Origin: Archangium violaceum
Lineage (GTDB): Bacteria; Myxococcota; Myxococcia; Myxococcales; Myxococcaceae
NCBI RefSeq assembly: GCF_016887565.1
Contig: NZ_CP069396.1
Coordinates: forward strand, 310,001 to 374,000
Direction of reading: 5' to 3'
Length of the DNA stretch: 64,000 nt
Positions within the stretch are counted from its first letter, which is position 1. Every line of letters begins with the position of its first letter. The position numbers and the translations under genes are program-made. Under the pieces are notes generated by a model. That model was not told the origin of the DNA and made no database searches. It was given only the letters and a program-made list of their open reading frames with translations. Positions 1 through 8,200 of the stretch are shown here, in pieces.

Positions 1-1206
1 CTCGCCATGGTGCTGCCCGAGCGTGTGTTGTCCGAGCCCGCCTTCCTGGCGGCGCGCTACGTCCTGCTGCTGGGCATCGTGTCACTGCTGGTGGAGCTCT
101 TCATCATGTACCAGGTGCTCCAGCAGCAGATCACCCGTCCGCTGCTGACCTTGAGCCAGGCCACCGACAAGGTGGCGACCGGTGACTTCAAGGTGGCGCT
201 GGACACCGCACGCGGCGACGAGCTGGGGCAACTGGCCCGTGCCTTCAAGCTCATGGCCGACGAGGTCCAGCGGCGCGAGGAGGCCCTGCGCCAGGCCAAC
301 GAGGGGTTGGAGCAGCGTGTCGAGGAGCGCACGCGCGAGCTCAAGGACGTCAACCAGCAGTTGGTGCAGACGGCCCGGCGCGCGGGGATGGCGGAGGTCG
401 CCACCAACGTGTTGCACAACGTGGGCAACGTGCTCAACAGCGTCTACACCTCGGCCCAGGTGGCCAAGGAGCGGGTGCTGGGGATGAAGCTCGAACACGT
501 GGGCCGGGTGGCCCAGATGCTCGAGCAGCACCAGGCGGACCTGTCGACCTTCATCGGGCAGGACGAGCGCGGACGGCACCTGATGCCCTTCCTGAACGGG
601 TTGGGACGCAACCTGCTCGAGGAGCGCACGGAGATCGTCTCCCTGCTCGATGACGTGGGCCGCTACACCGAGCACATTGGCGACATCGTCAAGGTGCAGC
701 AGAACTACGCCCGCACGCCCCGGATGCACGAGCCCGTCGACCTGGCGGATCTGCTGGAGGACGCCTTGCGCATCAACTCGGCCGGGCTCACCCGCCACCA
801 GGTGAAGGTGCAGCGGCAACTGACGTCCCTGCCGCCCGTGATGACCGACAAGCACAAGACGCTGATGATCCTGGTCAACCTGGTCAGCAACGCCAAGTAC
901 GCCCTGGACGAGGCGCCCTCGGGCGAGCGGCTGCTGACGGTGAAGCTGGAGCAGGCCCATACCGACCGCTTCCGCATCGTCATCCATGACAACGGCATGG
1001 GCATCGCGCCGGAGATGCTCACCCGCATCTTCCAGTATGGCTTCACCACGCGAGAGGAGGGGCACGGCTTCGGCCTGCACTCCAGTGCGCTGGCGGCCCA
1101 GGAGCTGGGCGGCTCGTTGAACGTCCACAGCGAGGGGCTCGGACGCGGAGCCACGTTCTCCCTGGAGCTGCCCTACGTTCCGGTCCAGCCGCGGGCCCAG
1201 TCGTAG
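1..1206 (+). CDS. Sensor histidine kinase, 5' end outside window
   Basis: The reading frame is open to the first base, so the N-terminal sensor part is cut off. Numbering from the ATG at 7: one membrane helix at about residues 17-37, a HAMP linker at about 41-93, a coiled coil, then a phosphoacceptor region whose likely histidine is H137 in VLHNVGN. A HATPase_c domain follows with an N box (NLVSNAKYAL), a G1 box (DNGMGI) and a GHGFGLH lid motif, ending in TFSLELP. The protein would sit in the inner membrane and pass phosphate to a response regulator that is not in the window. The LHNVGN type of H box is common in myxobacterial kinases that occur alone. The stimulus cannot be inferred. Confidence 0.9.
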   Translation, partial: LAMVLPERVLSEPAFLAARYVLLLGIVSLLVELFIMYQVLQQQITRPLLTLSQATDKVATGDFKVALDTARGDELGQLARAFKLMADEVQRREEALRQANEGLEQRVEERTRELKDVNQQLVQTARRAGMAEVATNVLHNVGNVLNSVYTSAQVAKERVLGMKLEHVGRVAQMLEQHQADLSTFIGQDERGRHLMPFLNGLGRNLLEERTEIVSLLDDVGRYTEHIGDIVKVQQNYARTPRMHEPVDLADLLEDALRINSAGLTRHQVKVQRQLTSLPPVMTDKHKTLMILVNLVSNAKYALDEAPSGERLLTVKLEQAHTDRFRIVIHDNGMGIAPEMLTRIFQYGFTTREEGHGFGLHSSALAAQELGGSLNVHSEGLGRGATFSLELPYVPVQPRAQS

Positions 1207-1244
1207 AGGCGTCCAGCCGGGCCCGCGCCGTGGACTCTCCCGCG

Positions 1245-2348
1245 TCAGCGCGTGTACCGCTCCACCGCGCCATTTCCCACCGCCAGCACCTGGCCCGTCT
1301 GCAGCAGCACGGTGGCGAAGTCCCCGCGCACCTGCTGGGCGGGAGCCGCGAGGCGCCACGCGTTCGTCGACGCGTCATACAGCGCGCCCTGTCCGGAGCT
1401 GTTGAGCACCAGCACCTCGCCCGAGTAGAGCATCGTCGCGCTGACGTAGGGGCCGGAGATGGGAAGGGACGGGCCCGCGAGCCACTGGTGGCTGTACGGG
1501 TTGTACACGTCGGACGAGGTGTCGTTCACGTCCGCCGTGCCACCGGCGACCAGCACGTTGCCCGAGTAGAGCCGGATGGCGACGTGGCCCATGCGCGTCC
1601 TCGACATGTTGCCCGCCGGAGTCCACGTCTTCGTGGCCGGCTGGAACAGGTAGGCCGCGCTGCGCGGGTTGCTGAAGGGGTAGCTGAAGCTATCGAAGTG
1701 GGTGCCGCCCGTCACCAGGACCTCGCCGGAGTAGAGCTGGGTCGCCGTGTGAACGGAGAGCTCCTCGGGAAGGGCGCCCGCGCCGCTCCACGTGCCCGTG
1801 GCGGGGTCGTACAGCTCCGCGAGTGCCGTCTGACCACGCAGGTTGTAGCTGCCACCCACCACCAGTACCAGGCCCGAGTCGAGCAGCGTCGCCGTGTGCT
1901 CGACGCGGCCCTGGGCCATGGAACCCGTGGAGCTCCAGCTCTCCGTGGCGGGGTCGAACAGCATTGCCTGATTCTGGTTGCCGGACGACATGGTGCCACC
2001 GGCCAGGAGCACCTTGCCCGAGGGCAGCCGGCTCACGGTGCCGCGGATGCGTCCGAAGAGGTACGGGCCCACCAGACCGCGCCATGTGTCCGAGTACGGG
2101 TTGTACAGCTCCGTCGAGCCGTCGTGCACCGACAGCACCAGGCCCGAGTCGAGCAGTGTCGCGGTGCGCCAACCCGTGCTCTGCGCCTGGGGGGCATTGG
2201 CGCTCCAGGTGCCCACCACGCCCTCGAGCGCGGCCGCGCGGGTCTCCAGTGGAGCGGTGTCGGACGCCGAGGGCTCCTCGGGCTGGCAGCCGACCGCGAA
2301 GGACGTGAACCCCGCCACGAGCAAATACAGACAACGCTTCTTGTGCAT
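1245..2348 (-). CDS. Kelch-repeat lipoprotein
   Basis: 367 residues. I place the start at the ATG at 2348 because it follows a GAGG ribosome site and gives a clean lipoprotein signal peptide (MHKKR, a hydrophobic core, then AVGC as lipobox); a longer in-frame ORF up to 2408 has no signal. The mature protein consists of about six kelch-type repeats with the recurring pattern TATLLDSGLVLV-GG and YDPATGTWS, which predicts a beta-propeller on the periplasmic or outer face of an outer membrane. Such propellers are common in myxobacteria and usually bind other proteins or glycans; no catalytic residues are visible. It is transcribed away from the kinase to its left and is separated from the P450 operon by a hairpin. 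Confidence 0.85.
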   Translation of the reverse strand: MHKKRCLYLLVAGFTSFAVGCQPEEPSASDTAPLETRAAALEGVVGTWSANAPQAQSTGWRTATLLDSGLVLSVHDGSTELYNPYSDTWRGLVGPYLFGRIRGTVSRLPSGKVLLAGGTMSSGNQNQAMLFDPATESWSSTGSMAQGRVEHTATLLDSGLVLVVGGSYNLRGQTALAELYDPATGTWSGAGALPEELSVHTATQLYSGEVLVTGGTHFDSFSYPFSNPRSAAYLFQPATKTWTPAGNMSRTRMGHVAIRLYSGNVLVAGGTADVNDTSSDVYNPYSHQWLAGPSLPISGPYVSATMLYSGEVLVLNSSGQGALYDASTNAWRLAAPAQQVRGDFATVLLQTGQVLAVGNGAVERYTR

Positions 2349-2438
2349 GAACCTGTTCCTCTCGGGTAGCCGGCACCAGAGCTCCGAACCCGGACCGCTC
2401 TGGGGCACACCGGACTACCACCCGAGCCACATCGGTGC

Positions 2439-2477
2439 TGTGAGCCGCCTCACACCCCGAGAGCGAGGCGGATCACA
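2439..2477. terminator. Hairpin downstream of the NRPS/P450 operon
   Basis: Two 13-base arms (2439-2451 and 2465-2477) are complementary at 12 of 13 positions around a 13-base loop. The hairpin lies 36 bp beyond the stop of the P450 gene and 91 bp before the kelch gene start. No U tract follows, so this is a candidate terminator or mRNA-end structure only. Confidence 0.5.
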
Positions 2478-2512
2478 GCCTTCGTGGATGCCAGGAGGCG
2501 CGTGGATGCGGG

Positions 2513-3715
2513 CTACCAGGTGACTGGCATCTCGTGCACGCCGAGCAGGTTGTCGTTCTGCTTGAAGGGGATGTCCTCGACGGGCACGGCCAGCCGCAGG
2601 GTGGGGACGCGCTGGAACAGCGTGCGGAACACCACCTCGAGCTCGATGAGGGCGAGCGCGCGCCCCGTGCACAGGTGGATTCCATGGCCGAGGGCGAGGT
2701 TGCGATGCGGTGTGCGGTGGATGTCCAGGCGGTCCGGGTTGGGGAAGACCCTCTCGTCGCGGTTGGCCGAGTCCGTCTGGACGAGGACGCCTTCTCCGGC
2801 GCGGATGAGCTGGCCGCCCAGGGTGATGTCCTCCGTGGCGACTCGTTGTCTGCCGCTGTGCGAGACGGTGACGTAGCGCATCAATTCCTGGATGGCCGCG
2901 GAGAGCTGGCGGGGCTCATCCGCCACCGCGCGGAACTCGCGGAGCTGGTCCGGGTCGAGCACCAGCGCCATCGTGCCCATGCAGATCATGTACGCGGTGG
3001 GGCCGTGCCCGGCGTGGAACAGCATCTGGAACATGGCGGACGCGTCCTGCTTGCTCAGCGCTCCCTTCCGCACGTGCTCGGCCACGATGCGGCCGACGAG
3101 GGTGTCACCGGGGTTGCTGACGTTCGCCTCCACCAGACGTTGGAAATAGCCGTCCATCTCCTCCAGGGCCCGTCCGGCCTCGTCCTTCGGCGAGTCGCGG
3201 GAGCCGATCGTGCAACTCAGGCCGTGCAGGTACACGTAGTCGTCATAGGGGACGCCGAGCAGCTCACAGATGACGCGAATGGCCACGGGGAGCGCGAAGG
3301 CCGCCAGCAGGTCGGTCGGCCTCGGCCCGGCCAGCATCGCGTCGAGCCTCTCGTCGACGATGCTCTGGATTCGCGGTCGCAGGGTCTCCATCCGCCGGGG
3401 CGAGAACTCCTGCACGAGCATGGCCCGCTGGACCCGGTACTCCGCATCCTCGCGGAACGGAAACGGAAGAACCCGTTCCACCCGGGCGGCCGATGTGGGC
3501 GACGTGTGCGGGAAGCCCGGCAACCTGAAGTCCAGGCTCAGCCGCGGGTCGCCGAGGGCCTCGTATGCATGCTCGTAGCGGGTGATGAGCCACGGCGTGC
3601 TGCCGTCCCACACCTGGACGCGAGTCACCGGAGCTTCTTGCCTGAGCCGCTTGTACTCGGCGGGAGGGTCCAGCGGGCAGCGCCAGTTCTTGGGCAGCGG
3701 ATAGGAATCGCTCAT
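2513..3715 (-). CDS. Cytochrome P450, NRPS-associated
   Basis: 400 residues, the normal size for a soluble bacterial P450. Visible marks: the K-helix ExxR at residues 277-280 (ELMR) and the haem loop at 342-351 with the ligand Cys349 in LGHGIHLC. In the haem loop the usual Phe is Leu. In the I helix the usual AG-x-E/D-T-T reads AGHGPT (235-240), so the acid/alcohol pair normally used for oxygen activation is replaced by Gly-Pro. Its ATG (3715-3713) overlaps the TGA of the upstream C-PCP gene in an ATGA, implying translational coupling and a role in the same pathway, for instance oxidising a carrier-bound or released peptide. The missing acid/alcohol pair hints at coupling or other non-standard chemistry rather than plain hydroxylation, which is inference. 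Confidence 0.92.
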   Translation of the reverse strand: MSDSYPLPKNWRCPLDPPAEYKRLRQEAPVTRVQVWDGSTPWLITRYEHAYEALGDPRLSLDFRLPGFPHTSPTSAARVERVLPFPFREDAEYRVQRAMLVQEFSPRRMETLRPRIQSIVDERLDAMLAGPRPTDLLAAFALPVAIRVICELLGVPYDDYVYLHGLSCTIGSRDSPKDEAGRALEEMDGYFQRLVEANVSNPGDTLVGRIVAEHVRKGALSKQDASAMFQMLFHAGHGPTAYMICMGTMALVLDPDQLREFRAVADEPRQLSAAIQELMRYVTVSHSGRQRVATEDITLGGQLIRAGEGVLVQTDSANRDERVFPNPDRLDIHRTPHRNLALGHGIHLCTGRALALIELEVVFRTLFQRVPTLRLAVPVEDIPFKQNDNLLGVHEMPVTW

Positions 3716-5226
3716 CGTGACGCTCCTGGGTGCTCGAGAAGTGCGGCGGCTCCAGCCACCGTCGGGGTTGCGTACAGGTCGCGCAGCCCGATGTGCCGGT
3801 CGAGCTCGGCACGTACCCGGACCACGAGGTCGATCAGCTGCAGGGAATGGCCACCGAGACGGAAGAAGTCGTCATGCGGGCCGACGGACTCGAGACCCAG
3901 CACGTCGGCGAAGATCCGGGTGAGGGCCCGCTCGGTCGCGGAGCGCGGGGGCAGCAAGCGAGACACCGGCACACCGGGCGCGGCGGCGCGCAGGACCTTC
4001 TCGTAGGCCGACAGCAGGCCGTCGACGAAGCCGGTGTCGAACAGGCTCTCGTCGAACTCGGCCCAGGCGACGCTCGTGCCGCTGGGGGTCTCCTCGACGC
4101 GAAGGGTGAGCTCGAACTTGGCGGTGGCGAAGTCCAGCAACTGCTCCGTCACCGAGCAGCCGTGCAGCTCCATCGCGCCGATCGTGCCCACCGGGTGGTG
4201 GGCGAAGTTGACCTGCACGAGCGGTGACCGGGTGGGGTCTCTCGGTGGGGCGAGCTCGGCGACGAGCTGCTCGAAGGGCAGATCCTTGTGCTCGTAGGAC
4301 GCGGCCAGGGACTCGGCTACCCTCACGAGCAGCTCGCGGAAGTCGGGGTCTCCGCTCAGGTCAATCGGGAGCGCGACGGTGTTGACGAAGAACCCGAGCA
4401 CGCGCTCGATCTCCAGGGGTTCGCGGTTGGCCACGGCCAGGCCGAGCAGCACCTGGGGTCTGCTCGCGAAGTGCCCGAGCACCACTCCCCAGGCGGCGGA
4501 CAGGACCGTGAACACGGTCTGACGCTCGGCGCTCGCCAACGCGCGCACCCCCGCGACGACCTCCGCGGGCAGAGCGCGATGCATGCGCCGCCCCCGCCCC
4601 AGCGCGCGGCGGGGCGGGACGAGGTCCAGCATCAGCGGGAGTCCGGACAGCCGCTGACACCACCAGCGTGACAACTCCGCGCGCCGCGAGTCGGTGAGCT
4701 GCTCCCTCTGCCACTCCGCCCAGTCCGTGTACCGCACGGGCAGCTCGGGCAACCCGGCGGGCTCACCGGTGACCGCCGCCCGGTAGGTGAGGGCCAGCTC
4801 CTCGAAGAGGATCTGCAGCGAGCATCCATCGGCCACCAGGAGATGCGCCGAGAACACGAGGAAGTGCAGCTCCGGACCCGATCGGAGCACGGTGATCCGC
4901 AGCAGCGGCCCGTGCTCGATGTCGAATGGCTGGGAGACGACGGCCTCCGCGTGCCGCGGCGCCTCGGCTTCGTCCGGCACGTCGAGCACCTGCACGTGTC
5001 CGCGTCCGTCTGGCAGCACGTGTTGGTGCGTGCCGAGTGGAAAGACGGTCCGCAGCGACTCGTGCCGGGCCACCAGTACGTCCACGGCCGCACGCACGGC
5101 GGTGGTGTCCAGCGGGCCCGTCACCCGGAAGCAGCGGGCCGTGCTCTGGGCGAATCCCGAGGGCTCGAGCCAGTGGAGGAAACACAGCCGCTGCTGGGCG
5201 AAGGACATCGGGAACGCGTTCGTCAT
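3712..5226 (-). CDS. NRPS C-PCP protein with altered catalytic motif
   Basis: 504 residues from the ATG at 5226, which overlaps the TGA of the upstream NRPS gene (ATGA). An open frame continues upstream to 5568, but that part is a shadow of the NRPS reading frame. Residues about 5-420 are a condensation domain starting at SFAQQRLCFLHWLEP. Residues about 430-500 are a peptidyl carrier domain with the phosphopantetheine serine in LGGHSL. The condensation motif HHxxxDG reads HLLVADG (4825-4845), so the second, catalytic histidine is leucine. There is no adenylation, thioesterase or reductase domain. The protein probably acts as the last station of the line, as a non-condensing docking or P450-recruiting domain plus carrier, or as a release domain; these options are inference. 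Confidence 0.9.
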   Translation of the reverse strand: MTNAFPMSFAQQRLCFLHWLEPSGFAQSTARCFRVTGPLDTTAVRAAVDVLVARHESLRTVFPLGTHQHVLPDGRGHVQVLDVPDEAEAPRHAEAVVSQPFDIEHGPLLRITVLRSGPELHFLVFSAHLLVADGCSLQILFEELALTYRAAVTGEPAGLPELPVRYTDWAEWQREQLTDSRRAELSRWWCQRLSGLPLMLDLVPPRRALGRGRRMHRALPAEVVAGVRALASAERQTVFTVLSAAWGVVLGHFASRPQVLLGLAVANREPLEIERVLGFFVNTVALPIDLSGDPDFRELLVRVAESLAASYEHKDLPFEQLVAELAPPRDPTRSPLVQVNFAHHPVGTIGAMELHGCSVTEQLLDFATAKFELTLRVEETPSGTSVAWAEFDESLFDTGFVDGLLSAYEKVLRAAAPGVPVSRLLPPRSATERALTRIFADVLGLESVGPHDDFFRLGGHSLQLIDLVVRVRAELDRHIGLRDLYATPTVAGAAALLEHPGASR

Positions 5227-8200
5227 GCGCGCGGCCGTCTCTCGATGGTGGGCCGTGCGGGCGGCAGGGTGGTGAGCGCGTTGGCCAGCTTCGCGACGGT
5301 CGGGCCCGCGAGGATGGTGGCGAGACCGACCTCCCGGCCGGTCGCCCTGCTCACCCGTGAGGCGAGCCTCAGGGCCAGCAAGGAATGCATGCCCAGCTCG
5401 AACAGGTTGTCGTGGACACCGACCCGGTCCACCTTCAGCAGCTCGGCGGCGAGCGCGGCGATCTGGCTCTCGGTCTCGTTCCTCGGTGCCGTGAACGGCG
5501 CGTCCGCGTTCCCTCGCGGTCCTGGCAGGCGGGCCCGGTCGAGCTTGCCATGGGTGGTCAACGGCCACGCGTCGAGGACTACGACGACCCCGGGCACGAG
5601 GTGTCCGGGCAACCTGCGCGCCACGTCCTCGCGCACGGCCTGACCGGACACCGCCGACCCCGGGGCGGCCAGGACGTAGCCGATGAGCCGCGGCTCGCTC
5701 CCCGTCCGATCGACGAGCGCGACGGCATCGGTCACCCCGGGATGGGCGGCCAGGGCGGTCCGCACTTCGCCCAGCTCCACCCGGAAGCCGCGGATCTTCA
5801 CCTGTTCATCGCGGCGGCCCAGGAACTCGATCACACCGCCGGGGTGCCACCGGCCCAGGTCCCCGGTGCGGTACAGCCGTTCGTCCGGTGACGATCCGAA
5901 CGGGTTCGCCACGAACCGCTCGGACGTGAGCTCCGGCATGCCGAGGTATCCCCGCCCGACGACAGCTCCGCCGATGCAGATCTCCCCGACCACGCCCGGC
6001 GGCACCACCTGAAGGTGCTCGTCGAGCACGACGAGCTGGGAGTTGGACAGTGCCCGGCCGATCGGCACACTGGCACCCTCGACGTCGTGCCAGTCTTCGA
6101 GCCGCTGACCGCTGACCACGATGGTTGCCTCCGTGGGGCCGTAGGCGTTCGTCACCCGCGTGACCCCCCTGCGTCGCAGCGCGCGGAACGCGTCCGGAGA
6201 GACGACATCGCCCCCGACCAGGATCCGCTCCAGGTGGTCGAACGCCTCCGGGATCTCCGCCACCAGGGGGTGGAACACGGCGGGCGTGAGCATGCAGTGG
6301 GTGACCGCACTGCGGGTGAGGCACCGCGCCAGGCCGTGCAGGTCCCAGCCGGGCGGCAGGAAGTGGATCGCCGCGCCCTTCAGCAGCGGCCCCCAGAGCT
6401 CCAGCACCGACACGTCGAAGGTGGGCGACACCATGGCCAGCATCGTCTTGCCCGGACCCAGGTCGACAATGTCCGTTCCGTACAGACGGGCCACGACCGA
6501 GCGGTGCTCGATCTGGACGCCCTTGGGCCTGCCGGTCGACCCGGACGTGTAGATGACGTACGCGAGGTCGGTGGGCGCGCCCGAGGGCAGCGGGAGCTCC
6601 GGCGCGTCGGGGACGTCGTCCACCAACACGACCGGGATGCCCGTGACCCGATGGGCCAGCTCCGCCGTCGTGACCACGGCGCGTGCCCCGGAGTCCTGGA
6701 CGAGCCTCTCCAGGTGGGAAGGAGGATGGTGGGGATCCATCGGGAGGTAGGCCGCCCCCGACTTCAGGATGCCCAGTTGTGCCACGACGAGCTCGGCCGA
6801 ATGCGGGGCGCACACCGCCACCACGTCGCCGCGATCGATCCCCATCCCGCGCAGATGCCGCGCCAGCCGTCCCGCCAGGTGCGTGAGCTCGCGGTAGGAC
6901 ATCGGCGAGGGACCGGACGTCACGGCGGGTGCATCCGGAGTGCGCTCGGCCCAGTGATCGACGAAGCCGGGCAACCATCCCGACGGTGCGTCAACCCTGG
7001 GACCCGAGGAGACGAGCGCCCGCCGTTCCGCGTCATCCAGCAGGGCCAGTCTCGACACCGGGGTGTCCGGGGCGGAGGTGATGGCATGCAGCAGCCGCTG
7101 GTAGGCGGACAGCATTCCCGTGATGAAGAACTCCTCGAAGAGGTCGGAGTCGAACTCCCAGGCGAGCAGGATGCCTCGCAGGGACGAGCGCGGGCTGGGA
7201 CGCAAGGGCTCGTCGGACCGGGGGATGTGCACGATGTCCCCAGCCAGTCTGCTGATGTGCCCCGGCTCGGCGTAGCGGGGGACCGCGACGACGGACAGCT
7301 CGAACTTGGCCGAGCCGTTGCTGAGTCCTTCGACGATGGAGACCTCGAGCGGGGACGCGCCGAGCGCGCCGGGGGTCGAGTCGTGGAAGCTGAACATGGC
7401 CTGGATCAACGGGTTGAACCCGCCATGGTGCCGCGCGGGCGACTCCGCGAAGATCATCTCGTACGGCAACTCCTGGTGGTCGTAGGCCGCCAGGGAGGTC
7501 CGCCGCACCCGCGCCAGGAGCTCCTCGAACGAGGGGTCTCCGTGCAACCGGCCGCGCATCACGACGTTGTTGACGAACATCCCCAGCAGGTTCTCGGTGG
7601 CCTGCCAGCGCCGGTTGGCGACCGCGGAGCCAACGAGGATGTCCCGTGAGCCGGTATACCTGTGCAGCAGGACGAAGAACGCCGCGAGGAGCGTGTTGAA
7701 CAGCGACGTGTTGTTCCGGTCGGCCAATGCCTGCAAGCGGCGCGCGAGCTCACCGTCGATCTCCATCCGGGGCGCCATTCCGCGGAACTTCCTCGACCCG
7801 GGCTCGATGCGGCGGGGGAGCTGGAGCACGGTCTCGGCGCCTTCCAGCTCCTGGCGCCAGAAGCGGCGCTGCGCCGCCGCGGCCTCGGTGCCGCACCACT
7901 CGCGTTGCCAGCGCGCGTAGTCGGAGTACTGCACGGGCAGGTCCGGGTGCCGCACCTGGCCGTGGCGCACGAAGTCGGTGTAACCGTCGATCAGGTCGCG
8001 GACGAAGACGAGGAACGACCAGCCGTCGTGCACGATGTGGTGCTCGACATGCACGAAGACGTGCTCGTCCGCGCCGAGCCTGAGCAGCAGCCAGCGGAAC
8101 GGTCTGCCGTCGGCGAGCGAGAACGGTGTCTGGAGCATCTCGCGGACGGCCGCACCGACGAGGGCCTCCTGCCGGGCTTCGTCCTCGCCGCTGATGTCCC

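Noticed and set aside
82-1359. Long open frames antisense to the first sensor kinase and similar long antisense frames throughout (for example opposite glyS at 30821-32776 and opposite the NRPS at 8286-10163)
   Set aside because: They are by-products of strong third-position GC bias in this genome; their translations are Arg/Ala/Pro/Gly- or His/Gln-rich, lack motifs and lie opposite clearly conserved genes.
5227-5568. N-terminal extension of the C-PCP protein
   Set aside because: The upstream in-frame sequence is an Arg/Pro-rich shadow of the NRPS frame; the ATG at 5226 starts directly at a condensation-domain N-terminus and overlaps the upstream stop in ATGA.
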